DNA of 64,000 nucleotides from Gemella sanguinis ATCC 700632. Its GTDB lineage: Bacteria > Bacillota > Bacilli > Staphylococcales > Gemellaceae. The first letter of the stretch is position 1; every line of letters begins with the position of its first letter. Of this stretch, positions 6,796-15,363 are shown piece by piece. Both the position numbers and the translations under genes were made by a program. Below the pieces are notes generated by a model. That model was given only the letters and a program-made list of their open reading frames with translations. It was not told the DNA's origin and did no database searches. The stretch lies in NCBI RefSeq assembly GCF_000701685.1, contig NZ_JNJO01000003.1, positions 1-64,000 on the forward strand, given 5' to 3'.

Positions 6796-7812
6796 ATGGA
6801 GAATTTAACGGGGAATGATGTACTAATACTTCATTATATAGCAAAACGTAGTAAAGCTTCAGAATTATATCAAACATTTTGGAAAAATGACTACTTTAAT
6901 GATAATGAAAAATCACTTAATAATTTATTAGATAATGGCTATATAGAAATGAGGTATGATGAAAGAATATCATTAAATAAACTTAAAGTTGAAGAATTAA
7001 AGGAAATATTAGTTAAAGGTGAATTAAAAGTAACAGGTAAAAAGAATGATTTGATAGAGAGAATTATTGAGGAATGTGATAAGAAATATTATCAAAGGTA
7101 TCTCGAATTAGAAAGATATATAACTGATAAAGGAGAAAGTCTTCTATCTAGAACAAAATTTGTTTTAGTTGCTCACAGCAACAATATTGCTTATCCTGTG
7201 GATATTTACAACTTTTATCTTAGTAATCAAAACTCAGATGAATTAGATCTTATATGTGACTTTATTGAATGTAAAGTGAGGTTTGATAAAGAGACTAAAG
7301 AAATAAGTGATAATTCTTATTTGTATCACCAATTAAGTCAAGTATCTAATATTTATAATAATCAAGATAAGCAACTGTATTATTTATTAAAATCATGTTA
7401 TGAGTTCTTATCCACGGATACTCCATATCTTCGTTTAATAAACATAAAGGAATTTAAAAACTATGTAAATAGATTAAGTTTCCACACAAAAGATATAAGT
7501 CTTTTATTACAATCAAATCAAGACTTAAAAGAAAATATGGAATCATATATAAACAGTTTAGAAAAAACTTATTATAATAATTACTTTAATAATGATGAAA
7601 TAAAAAACCTGATTATTGCGTTTTGCTTAAAAAATTCCTATGAAGTTGATAGAATTATAGTGAATATTTATAAAAGAAATCAAGCTGAAGGTAAATTTAA
7701 TGGTAGTATAAGTGAGGAAATACAACAAGAGAATGTTAGAATTGAGTTTGAAGAAGATAAAAAAGAAAAAATAGGTTTTATGGATAAGATAAAATCATGG
7801 TTTAATGGCTAA
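6796..7812 (+). CDS. SAP-domain protein of unknown function (islet cargo)
   Basis: 338 residues. Residues about 58-95 carry a SAP motif (LNKLKVEELKEILVKGELKV followed by GKKNDLIERI), a small helix-extended-loop-helix fold usually binding DNA. The N-terminal 55 residues look like a short helical domain; residues about 100-270 are helix-rich with Tyr/Asn-rich stretches; the C-terminus is acidic then basic, ending MDKIKSWFNG, which could be an amphipathic membrane-touching helix. GAGAGG lies 9 bases before the ATG. The next gene starts 28 bases on with its own AAGGAG, so this looks like a two-gene operon. SAP is fairly sure; the function is unknown. Confidence 0.7.
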   Translation: MENLTGNDVLILHYIAKRSKASELYQTFWKNDYFNDNEKSLNNLLDNGYIEMRYDERISLNKLKVEELKEILVKGELKVTGKKNDLIERIIEECDKKYYQRYLELERYITDKGESLLSRTKFVLVAHSNNIAYPVDIYNFYLSNQNSDELDLICDFIECKVRFDKETKEISDNSYLYHQLSQVSNIYNNQDKQLYYLLKSCYEFLSTDTPYLRLINIKEFKNYVNRLSFHTKDISLLLQSNQDLKENMESYINSLEKTYYNNYFNNDEIKNLIIAFCLKNSYEVDRIIVNIYKRNQAEGKFNGSISEEIQQENVRIEFEEDKKEKIGFMDKIKSWFNG

Positions 7813-7840
7813 TAAAATTATACAATAAAGGAGTGATTAA

Positions 7841-8986
7841 ATGGAAAGATTATATAATGTGATTTTAGAAATTATATCTGATCTAATGATGGTTATATTT
7901 GTTTTGGTTAGTATGCTTGTAGTATTACTAGTCGTTAAAAATTTTGTTATAAGAGTATTCGAAAAAATTAAACAATTTAAAAATAAAAATGTGATTATTA
8001 TATTTGTGATAGCTAATATAGTTTTACTTATGCTTTTGTATAGTAAAAAAATATTGAAATTTCTAGGAATGGAAACAGAAAGTTCTATGAAGGAGATTGC
8101 AGAATTTTTGAATTTTCCGTACTTAGAGCAAGTATCATATTTAATTTTTTATTTTATTGAAATAATTTGTATTATTATATATTTTATATTTTGTAAAGTA
8201 ATTGCAGAAATAATATTTAAGAGAATAAATCTTAAATATAAAATATCTGAAAGCAAATCTAGACACTATGTTTTAATCTTTTTTATAGTCTTTTTTATAA
8301 TCTTTTTTATAATCTTGGTTAAAATCTTAGGTATGCTACTAACCAATTACGTTTATAAAAAACTTGCATGGTTATGGTTAATTTTTCTATTTAGGTTTTT
8401 ATTTATTGTTTTATTTAATTTTATATTTTTGTTAATATGTTTATTAGTTACTACTGCAAAAAAAACAAAAAATTATAAAAAAGATGACAAATCATTGTCT
8501 GAAATCAAGAATAAATTTTCAAAAATAATAACTGATGGAGCTAATGGGGCAAGTATCGATAAATTGTGTATTGATCTTGAAAGTATTTCTGATAAAGATA
8601 TATATAAAGTTTTAAAAAGTTTTAATACTCCGTCATTATTAGGTTTAAAATATATTTTGCAACAAGATAAAGAAAGAATAAAATTTAAGATATGGGAAAA
8701 AATGAAATCTATAGTTAAAGTTACAGCAATTGCTCCAGTTCTTAAACTTTTAAAAGATTCAAAGATATTTAATTCTAATGAGTTTATTAATTTTATTGAA
8801 TCCCAAAAAAATAATATTAAAATAATGGTTGCTGTGACAATTATATTAATATGTATGTTGTTAATAGATAATTATATAAGTAAAAATAAAGTACGAAGAA
8901 TTATATCGCCTAATTATTTATTATTGTTGATAGACGACATTCTCGAGTTGAAAAAAAGAGAGAAAAAATTGAAGAAATATATTTAA
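7841..8986 (+). CDS. multi-spanning membrane protein, partner of the SAP protein
   Basis: 381 residues. About five to six hydrophobic segments fall in the first 210 residues (near 10-35, 48-68, 100-128, 145-170, 178-205). A soluble segment of about 110 residues follows (KKDDKSLSEIKNKFSKIITD onward), then one more span near 327-345 and a basic tail. AAGGAG precedes the ATG. The gene is exceptionally AT-rich and contains a 12-bp tandem repeat (8279-8314) within a membrane span. No family recognised. A soluble domain between membrane segments, paired with a putative DNA-binding protein on a mobile islet, is a layout seen in some defence systems, but that is speculation. Confidence 0.65.
   Translation: MERLYNVILEIISDLMMVIFVLVSMLVVLLVVKNFVIRVFEKIKQFKNKNVIIIFVIANIVLLMLLYSKKILKFLGMETESSMKEIAEFLNFPYLEQVSYLIFYFIEIICIIIYFIFCKVIAEIIFKRINLKYKISESKSRHYVLIFFIVFFIIFFIILVKILGMLLTNYVYKKLAWLWLIFLFRFLFIVLFNFIFLLICLLVTTAKKTKNYKKDDKSLSEIKNKFSKIITDGANGASIDKLCIDLESISDKDIYKVLKSFNTPSLLGLKYILQQDKERIKFKIWEKMKSIVKVTAIAPVLKLLKDSKIFNSNEFINFIESQKNNIKIMVAVTIILICMLLIDNYISKNKVRRIISPNYLLLLIDDILELKKREKKLKKYI
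8279..8314 (+). repeat. three in-frame 12-bp tandem units inside the membrane-protein gene
   Basis: TTTTTTATAGTC then two copies of TTTTTTATAATC. The units are four codons long and encode Phe/Ile-rich turns of a membrane helix, so gain or loss keeps the frame. Confidence 0.7.
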
Positions 8987-9322
8987 TAAAAATTATTGAA
9001 AAAATAGGTAAGAGAGAAAAATGACAAGTAAGGGATAGGTGGAAAATAAAAAAGCACCAGTAAAAAATACTAGTACTGAAAAATGATAAACAAGTTTGAT
9101 ATTATAGTAACTCTATTATATCATATAAATGGTGTAATAACAAGGTTTGTAAGCTTACTTAAAATCGATACCCATTTAAACGGTGTATAAGCACGCTGTT
9201 TATCTTGGGGTAATTATATTAAAAATTATTTTAGACGTCTTCACGTTTGAAATACGAGGTGTTTTATAGAATAAATTTATTAATTTCTTTGATATGCGCT
9301 AGATAGAAAGGAAATGATAAAA
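8987..9322. other. leader region of the integrase gene, possibly with decayed coding DNA
   Basis: No supportable gene with a ribosome binding site. A 35-codon frame from 9083 (containing ITRFVSLLKIDTHLNGV) is followed, after one TAA, by ARCLSWGNYIKNYFRRLHV to about 9250. It may be a broken small gene such as an excisionase. The two GGTGTA-AA-AA-like segments near 9131 and 9183 could be integrase arm sites. Confidence 0.3.
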
Positions 9323-10480
9323 ATGATAAAAATGATAAAACAATATACTAAAAAATCTAATGGAAAAAACTATTATATGGTATATATTTATCTTGGAAAA
9401 GATGAGGTTACTAGAAAAGATAGGTATACTACTAGACGTGGCTTTAAAACTAGAAAAGAAGCTTTACTATGTGAAGCAAAAATTAAAACTGAAATAGCTA
9501 ATAATGGCTTACTGAATACTGATGTTACAACATTTAAAGAAATATATGAGTTATGGTATGAAGGATATCAACATACTATAAAAGAAAGTACATTACTTGT
9601 TAATCAACATATATTTAATTTATTACTTGATAAAATGGGAAATATGCAATTGAAAAAGATAACTCTACCTTATTGCCAAAAAGTGATAAATGTGTACAGT
9701 AAAACTTTTTCTCTGGCTGTTCTCAAAAAAATAAAGATCTATGGAAGCATGATTTTAGACTATGCTGTAAAAATGAAGGTTATTTATACTAACCCTATGA
9801 AAGATGTCTTATTACCTAAGAAAAATGATGATATAACTTCAGATGATAAGGATACATACTATTCTAAAGAAGAATTAAGAGAATTCCTTACATTAGTTGA
9901 GAATGAGCAGGATATAAAGCTAACTGCAATGTTTAGGGTGTTGGCTTATACTGGTATTCGTAAGGGTGAATTACAGGCTCTAGAATGGTCTGATATTGAT
10001 TTTACCAACAATATAATTACTGTTAACAAGACTTTAGCATTGAATACAGATAAAAAAGTAGTAGTGCAAACTCCTAAGAGTAAAAGCAGTATTAGAAATA
10101 TTAGTATAGATGAACAAACTGCTAATATTCTGAAACGTTGGAAAATTAAGCAAAAAGAGAAATTCATAATGGTAGGCACACGGGTAAAGAAGTATCAACC
10201 TTGTTTTACTGAAGAGGTATCAAATTCATATTTATATCTTAACTTCATGAATACCAATTCGAAGCGCATATGTAAGAAGAATGATTTTAAACAAATTAAA
10301 GTTCATGGTTTCAGACACACACATTGTAGCTTACTGTTTGAAAGTGGGTTTACCATTCAAGAAGTTCAAGATAGGTTAGGTCATTCTGACTTAAAAACAA
10401 CAATGAGTATTTATGCTCACGCAACTGAAAAACAAAGAGATAATATGGCTGATAAGTTTGCTAAATTTATGGCTTTGTAA
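9323..10480 (+). CDS. int: tyrosine recombinase (islet integrase)
   Basis: About 385 residues, usual for Tn916/phage-type integrases. Order: N-terminal arm-binding segment (KNYYMVYIYLGKDEVTRKDR), core-binding domain around TTFKEIYELWYEGYQHTIKE, then the catalytic domain with the active-site Arg in AYTGIRKGEL, HGFRHTHCSLLFESG (H-x-x-R), LGHSDLKTT (His) and the nucleophile Tyr in MSIYAHAT. All catalytic residues are present, so the enzyme is probably active. Three ATGs are spaced 9 bases apart (9314, 9323, 9332); AAAGGA at 9307-9312 is too close to the first and best placed for 9323. The gene ends 36 bases before the att repeat beside rpmG, as expected for the enzyme that inserted the islet. 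Confidence 0.92.
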   Translation: MIKMIKQYTKKSNGKNYYMVYIYLGKDEVTRKDRYTTRRGFKTRKEALLCEAKIKTEIANNGLLNTDVTTFKEIYELWYEGYQHTIKESTLLVNQHIFNLLLDKMGNMQLKKITLPYCQKVINVYSKTFSLAVLKKIKIYGSMILDYAVKMKVIYTNPMKDVLLPKKNDDITSDDKDTYYSKEELREFLTLVENEQDIKLTAMFRVLAYTGIRKGELQALEWSDIDFTNNIITVNKTLALNTDKKVVVQTPKSKSSIRNISIDEQTANILKRWKIKQKEKFIMVGTRVKKYQPCFTEEVSNSYLYLNFMNTNSKRICKKNDFKQIKVHGFRHTHCSLLFESGFTIQEVQDRLGHSDLKTTMSIYAHATEKQRDNMADKFAKFMAL

Positions 10481-10516
10481 CAGTTACATTGTCAAAACAT
10501 TGTCAAACGGCAAAAC

Positions 10517-10551
10517 AAAAAGCCTTAAACGTAGATACTTTAAGGCTTTTC
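10517..10551 (-). terminator. rpmG terminator within attR
   Basis: AAAAAGCCTTAAA pairs with TTTAAGGCTTTT around a short loop; on the minus strand it ends in a T-run right after rpmG. It may also stop integrase transcription on the plus strand. Confidence 0.75.
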
Positions 10552-10564
10552 TAATTTTATTATT
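10517..10564. repeat. attR: rpmG terminator and stop region
   Basis: Forty-eight bases matching 3075-3122 with one mismatch. It includes the rpmG stop codon (10560-10562) and its hairpin terminator, so integration restores rpmG and duplicates its terminator. Confidence 0.85.
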
Positions 10565-10709
10565 TAGTTTCTCTGTGTAAAGTCACTTTTTTTAATCTTG
10601 GACAGTATTTTTTAAGTTCAATACGGTCTGGATTATTTCTTTTGTTCTTTTTAGTAATGTAGTTTCTATCACCACATTCAGTACAAGCTAATGTTACATT
10701 TACGCGCAT
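10560..10709 (-). CDS. rpmG: 50S ribosomal protein L33
   Basis: 49 residues starting [18 protein letters not shown] and ending VTLHRETK, an unmistakable bacterial L33, a component of the large ribosomal subunit near the E site. Three cysteines (9, 12, 36) are present; the fourth zinc-ribbon position is Leu39. AGGAGG stands before the ATG. A TATAAT with TGG just upstream lies about 60 bases before the start on the minus strand. Its 3' end is the integration site of the islet. Confidence 0.95.
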   Translation of the reverse strand: MRVNVTLACTECGDRNYITKKNKRNNPDRIELKKYCPRLKKVTLHRETK

Positions 10710-11088
10710 TAATATAACCTCCTATAAAATTTAATCTTAACAACTTTTTCATACAACAAAATATATTATACCACTAGTCAATAGATATTTCCAGTGAAAA
10801 GTTAAAGTTTTTTTACTTTTTTTAATGGTTATTAATAATAGTTTATTTTATAATCAGCAACAATATTTGTAATATATAAGTTAGTAAATAACATAATAAC
10901 AGTTATATAGTTATTTTTAATGTTATGATATGATGTAACTATAGAAGAATATAATAGATATGAAGTAATGTTGCCTATAGAGAAGAAGATAGTAAAAAAA
11001 TAATATAGTTAAAAATATGATAAATGAAAACTTTAATTAAATTATGAGAAATTAGATTGATGTGATATAATGAAGATAGGTGATTATA
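10710..11088. other. AT-rich intergenic region between rpmG and a membrane-protein gene
   Basis: It contains the rpmG leader and promoter (TATAAT on the minus strand near 10770) and a weak extended -10 (TGATATAAT, ending at 11071) on the plus strand. Apart from these I see no gene or RNA structure. Confidence 0.4.
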
Positions 11089-11661
11089 ATGAAGAATCAA
11101 AATAAAAAAATAATAAAAGAAAGAGAGTTAGATAAATTATTTAGAAAAATTTTTGATAATAAAATAATGAAAAATATAAAAGATGATATAACATTTATAT
11201 TATTATCTTTGGGAGTAGGTAGTATAAGTTATTTTTATTTAATAAATTATCTACAAAAAAATATAGTTAATAAGGTTAAAGATTTTATGGATAATATTGA
11301 TACTGTTAGTGCTGTATCCTATAATAATACTGGCTATTTAATAGCAGGATTTATGATTATAATATTATCGATATTATTTTTAAATAAATCAAGAAGAACA
11401 AGATATTTAATTTTATTTTTTATAGCTTCCATATTTTTTGGGGGGATAAGTATATTTGCTATATTAATATTAGGAGAAAAATTATTTTTTTCAATACTTT
11501 GTTTATTATCAATTAGTTTATTAATATATGTATTAATAAACGCTTTAAAAAACATATATGGGTGGTTGAAGATTGATAAAAGTAAAGATAATCAAATAGA
11601 TGTAGCCAAACTTACTTTCATATGGGGAGTTATAATTTTTCTTTATAATTTATTAAAATAA
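11089..11661 (+). CDS. membrane protein of unknown function
   Basis: 190 residues from ATG 11089 (AGG 8 bases upstream; an in-frame GTG at 11080 overlaps that site). A basic N-terminal 35 residues precede a span near 38-58, an extracellular-like loop, then spans near 84-103, 108-126, 130-152 and a last one near 172-188. No family recognised. The next gene starts 4 bases after its stop, so the two are probably co-expressed. Confidence 0.6.
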   Translation: MKNQNKKIIKERELDKLFRKIFDNKIMKNIKDDITFILLSLGVGSISYFYLINYLQKNIVNKVKDFMDNIDTVSAVSYNNTGYLIAGFMIIILSILFLNKSRRTRYLILFFIASIFFGGISIFAILILGEKLFFSILCLLSISLLIYVLINALKNIYGWLKIDKSKDNQIDVAKLTFIWGVIIFLYNLLK

Positions 11662-11665
11662 GAAA

Positions 11666-12049
11666 ATGATAAGAAAAGGATATCAAATAGTAGAAATAAT
11701 ATTAGTGATAATATCCCTAGTGTTTCTATTTAAATTATATAATTACAAACAATATTTAACTGAAAAAATAATAGAGAAAAAATTTGGATTAATAAAAGAG
11801 GCGATTTTAATCGTAAAAGAGCCATATTATTTTCATTATTTAATATGTGGAATAGGAATATTAATAATGCTGATGGGTTTTATTTATTATTGTATAAGAT
11901 ATGAACAAGATAGTGGATTAAGTCTAGTCATTATAGTTATATTTAATATAATATTAACAATAATAGTGTTGTGGGTTTTTTGGAGTCCTATATTGACTAC
12001 ATTGTGTATAATTGGTGTAATAGGGTTACTGGCAATAAAAGGTATATGA
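11666..12049 (+). CDS. small membrane protein of unknown function
   Basis: 127 residues with three predicted spans (near 8-24, 58-78, 87-125, the last perhaps two). The ribosome binding site is poor (AATAAG), consistent with translational coupling to the gene ending 4 bases before. Very AT-rich and not recognised. Confidence 0.55.
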   Translation: MIRKGYQIVEIILVIISLVFLFKLYNYKQYLTEKIIEKKFGLIKEAILIVKEPYYFHYLICGIGILIMLMGFIYYCIRYEQDSGLSLVIIVIFNIILTIIVLWVFWSPILTTLCIIGVIGLLAIKGI

Positions 12050-12548
12050 TAATTCTTGAGAATATGATAAAAATAAATATAACTATATTATAAATAGATT
12101 AGTAATGTTTTTAATGGCGAATTCCCAGTGATATTAGCTAATATATTGTTTTGTGTTAGATTAATAAGATAATCCAATGAAAATAAAAAATTTATAGTGC
12201 TATGAATAAAATATTAAATGAGAAAATTAAGAGTTAATAATAATTAGGGTATGAGTATTATATAGTTAACACTATTGTATATCTATATTCAAATGATGTA
12301 GCAGAATCAACAATAAAAATTATTTGTAGTGCTGTAATGATGCTTAAAATCTTAGAATAAGTGTATTTATTATAAGTAGTTTTAGTGAAGAGATAATGAA
12401 AAGAGACAAGAGGCTATTAGAGTATGGCGACAGAGTAATTAAAATAAAATATTAAATTAAACCTGTTAATATAGTAAAGATAAAAAAATTTCTATATTGA
12501 TAGGTTTTATTTATCATTAGGGATTGAAAAAAACAAAAACAAGAAAAA
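12050..12548. other. decayed AT-rich DNA
   Basis: No intact gene. Short coding-like pieces occur (SNDVAESTIKIICSAVMMLK near 12290-12357; SSFSEEIMKRDKRLLEYGDR to a stop near 12454), separated by stops. They suggest remnants of accessory genes. Nothing ties them to a family. Confidence 0.3.
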
Positions 12549-12595
12549 ACTCATAAAAAATTGATTTAGGCTAATAAAATCAATAATTTATGAGT
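12549..12595. terminator. bidirectional terminator between the membrane-protein region and tal
   Basis: ACTCATAAA-AATTGATTT pairs with AAATCAAT-TTTATGAGT, with A-runs before and after. It terminates the minus-strand transaldolase transcript. Confidence 0.65.
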
Positions 12596-12654
12596 AAAAA
12601 TATTTTAATTATTACATAAATATTTGTTTATGGAGAATTAATATAAATAAAAGA

Positions 12655-13308
12655 TTATTCTCCGAAAACTTTATAGTAGTCTTGTTTAAATTTTTCAATA
12701 CCAATATCAGTAAGTGGATGTTTAATCATTTGTTTAATAACGCTGTAAGGAACTGTAGCTATGTCACATCCCATTTTAGCACATTCAACAACATGAATTG
12801 GATTTCTAACACTAGCTGCGATGATTTCTGTATCAAAATCGTTGTTAGCAAAAATTTCCACGATTTCTTCAATAAGGATTAATCCGTTATGAGAAATATC
12901 ATCTAGTCTACCTAAGAATGGAGATACATAAGTAGCTCCTGCACGAGCAGCCAGTAAAGCTTGGTTAGGGCTGAAAATTAATGTAACATTTGTTTTTATG
13001 CCTTCTTTTTTAAGGACTTTAACAGCACGTAATCCATCTTCTGTCATAGGAATTTTTACAACCATATTAGGGTGGATTTTAGCAATTTCACGAGCTTCAG
13101 AAACCATATCTTCCCAATTAGTAGTAGTAGCTTTAACCTCTCCACTAATAGGTCCATCAACTATTTCTGTGATTTCTTTAATTACCTCTTTAAAGTCTCT
13201 CCCTTCTTTTGCGATTAGTGAAGGATTTGTAGTAACCCCACAAATAACTCCTAAATCATTAGCAAGGCGAATGTCATCAACATTTGCAGTATCTATAAAA
13301 AATTTCAT
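12655..13308 (-). CDS. tal: transaldolase (TalC-type, short form)
   Basis: 217 residues, [18 protein letters not shown] then [13 protein letters not shown]. The Schiff-base Lys lies in [11 protein letters not shown]. The family includes transaldolases and fructose-6-phosphate aldolases; the SPFLGRLDD segment carries Phe where FSA has Tyr (APYVNRID), favouring transaldolase, which transfers dihydroxyacetone between sugar phosphates in the non-oxidative pentose-phosphate pathway. Cytoplasmic. Single gene with its own terminator; AAAGGAG-type ribosome binding site. Confidence 0.92.
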   Translation of the reverse strand: MKFFIDTANVDDIRLANDLGVICGVTTNPSLIAKEGRDFKEVIKEITEIVDGPISGEVKATTTNWEDMVSEAREIAKIHPNMVVKIPMTEDGLRAVKVLKKEGIKTNVTLIFSPNQALLAARAGATYVSPFLGRLDDISHNGLILIEEIVEIFANNDFDTEIIAASVRNPIHVVECAKMGCDIATVPYSVIKQMIKHPLTDIGIEKFKQDYYKVFGE

Positions 13309-13616
13309 TTTTTAACTCCTTTCATTTCTCTCTATAATAGATAATAGCATATAATGAAAACAATTTCAATTATGTATATATCCTAATAAATATGAGTAAG
13401 TAATAATTGTATTTTAAATAGAATTTTTATCAAATATTGTACTAAAAAGGTAAAATTAGAATAAAATCTTTAATCTATTAGAACTTGTAAAAAATAAGGA
13501 TTTATTACAACAAAAATAAATATTATAGGATGGAAAAATTTTCTTAAATATGATAAAATAAAGTATTAAGAAATCAACGAATAAAATTTCTCATGAAAGA
13601 GATTGAAGGAGATTGT
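13309..13616. other. divergent promoter region between tal and korA
   Basis: AT-rich, holding both leaders. A -10-like TGATAAAAT at about 13551-13559 would serve korA. No RNA gene or riboswitch-like fold recognised. Confidence 0.35.
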
Positions 13617-15362
13617 ATGATAAATAAACTAGGATGGAAAATAGGTGGAGAACAAGGTGAAGGACTTGAAAGTACAGCTGAGATTTTCTCTACAGTTATT
13701 AATAAATTAGGATACCATATGTATTCTACTCGTGATTTTGCAAGTAGAATTAAGGGTGGGCATAGTAATAGTAAAATATGTATATCTGAAGAAAAAATTA
13801 ATGTTATTGATTATAAAACAGATATACTTATCGCATTTGATCAATCAACACTAGATAATTATATTAATGAACTAGATGAAAATAGTATAATTATTGCAGA
13901 TGAAAAAATTAAACCGGTAATATCTGAAGAAATAAAAGGACTTGTTGCAGTTTTTCCAATAACTGAGTTAGCTAAAGAAATCTCAACACCTATTATTAAG
14001 AACATAATTACATTAGGTATATGTTCTGCTTTACTAGATATAGATGGAAAGATTTTCTATGAAATGATTGAATCTAAGTTTTCTAGTAAAGGTGAAGAAA
14101 TAGTAAATATGAATATTCAGGCATTTGATAAAGGTCATGAAATAATGACTGATTTTATGAATGAACATAATATTGGTAACAAATATTACTTGAAAAAATT
14201 AGAACCAAAAGAAAAATCGAATATGTGGTTGGTAGGTAACCATGCTGCAGGTCTAGGTGCACTAGTTGCAGGATGTAGACTATATGCAGGGTACCCAATA
14301 ACACCAGCCACTGAGATTATGGAATATTTATTTGATAAATTACCAACAGTAAAAGGTGCGTATATACAAACTGAAGATGAGATTGCTGCATTAGGTGTAG
14401 CTATAGGAGCGAACTTTGCTGGAGTTAGAGCGATGACTGCTACTTCAGGGCCTGGTATTTCACTTATGACTGAATTTTTAGGTATGGGTGTTATGGCGGA
14501 GCAACCAGTTGTTATAGTTGATGTTCAACGTGGTGGACCATCATCAGGACTTCCTACAAAAACAGAACAATCTGATATTTTCCATGCAGTTTATGGAGGA
14601 ACAGGGGATGCTACGCGTGTAGTGCTAGCACCTATATCTGTAGAAGATTGTTTCTACACTATGATTGATGCATTTAATATGGCAGAAAAATATCAGACAC
14701 CTGTAATTGTATTAATGGATTTACAATTAGGGATGAATAAGGAAACTGTTCCTAACTTTGATTTCAGTAAAGTGCAAATAGATCGTGGTCGTTTATTAAA
14801 ACAAGAAGAAATAACAGAAAGTGATATTATTTATTTCAAACGTTATACGACTGGTGTATTAGTTTCTGAAAGAACGATACCTGGACAAAAAGGTGGAATT
14901 CATAATGCGAACAGTTATGAGCACTCTGTAGTTGGATTACCATCAGAGGTTAGACGAAATACAGCACGCCAAAAAGAAAAACGTGCTAATAAGATTGAGA
15001 GTGCTTTAGTTGATAGACCGTTTGTATTACATGAATATAATGACGAGAAAGATATATTACTTGTTGGTGTTAATTCAACATATGGAGTACTAAATAAAGC
15101 AGCTAAACAATTAAAAGAGCAAGGTATGAAAATTGATACAATGCAAATACGTCAAATATACCCAGTAGCTCAAGAAATTCGTGATACATTTGACAAGTAT
15201 AGAAAAGTATATATTGTTGAGCACAATCACAATAAACAATTACGTACGGTTATTGCGAGTAAGTACCATAATTCAGATAAATTAGGAAGCTTACTGAAAT
15301 ATGATGGTGATATTTATTATACTCATCAACTTGTAGCTCAATTATTAGAGGAGGAGAAGTAA
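13617..15362 (+). CDS. korA: 2-oxoacid:ferredoxin oxidoreductase, alpha subunit (gamma-alpha fusion)
   Basis: 581 residues from ATG 13617, chosen for AAGGAG five bases upstream. The N-terminal about 190 residues form the gamma-type domain (GWKIGGEQGEGLESTAEI, FASRIKGGHSN); the rest is the pyrimidine-binding alpha domain (AGYPITPATEIMEYL, TSGPGISLMTEFLGMGV, QRGGPSSGLPTKTEQSD). With KorB it oxidatively decarboxylates a 2-oxoacid, probably 2-oxoglutarate, giving acyl-CoA and reduced ferredoxin. Length matches the two-subunit Kor type of Bacilli. korB starts right after. No ferredoxin gene is adjacent. Substrate assigned by family only. Confidence 0.9.
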   Translation: MINKLGWKIGGEQGEGLESTAEIFSTVINKLGYHMYSTRDFASRIKGGHSNSKICISEEKINVIDYKTDILIAFDQSTLDNYINELDENSIIIADEKIKPVISEEIKGLVAVFPITELAKEISTPIIKNIITLGICSALLDIDGKIFYEMIESKFSSKGEEIVNMNIQAFDKGHEIMTDFMNEHNIGNKYYLKKLEPKEKSNMWLVGNHAAGLGALVAGCRLYAGYPITPATEIMEYLFDKLPTVKGAYIQTEDEIAALGVAIGANFAGVRAMTATSGPGISLMTEFLGMGVMAEQPVVIVDVQRGGPSSGLPTKTEQSDIFHAVYGGTGDATRVVLAPISVEDCFYTMIDAFNMAEKYQTPVIVLMDLQLGMNKETVPNFDFSKVQIDRGRLLKQEEITESDIIYFKRYTTGVLVSERTIPGQKGGIHNANSYEHSVVGLPSEVRRNTARQKEKRANKIESALVDRPFVLHEYNDEKDILLVGVNSTYGVLNKAAKQLKEQGMKIDTMQIRQIYPVAQEIRDTFDKYRKVYIVEHNHNKQLRTVIASKYHNSDKLGSLLKYDGDIYYTHQLVAQLLEEEK

Positions 15363-15363
15363 T

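Larger units (their letters stand above)
3075..10564. mobile_element. integrative genomic islet inserted at the 3' end/terminator of rpmG
   Basis: A tyrosine-recombinase gene (9323-10480) sits next to rpmG. A 48-bp sequence covering the rpmG terminator and stop codon at 10517-10564 is repeated in the same orientation at 3075-3122 with one mismatch. Repeat-to-repeat distance is 7,442 bp. This is the structure left by site-specific integration into a conserved gene end; rpmG is, as I recall, among known integration sites of streptococcal integrative elements. Cargo: genes at 3299, 3784, 4386, 4703, 4967 and 5570, decayed genes at 5983-6767, the 6796/7841 pair, and the integrase. No relaxase, replication protein, primase or capsid gene is visible, so it is not a complete conjugative element or phage. 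Confidence 0.85.

Noticed and set aside
3075-10564. Prophage or phage-inducible island
   Set aside because: Only an integrase and a broken XRE regulator fit; no terminase, capsid, primase or packaging gene is present.
12655-13308. Fructose-6-phosphate aldolase
   Set aside because: The position that is Tyr in FSA is Phe here (SPFLGRLDD), as in transaldolases.
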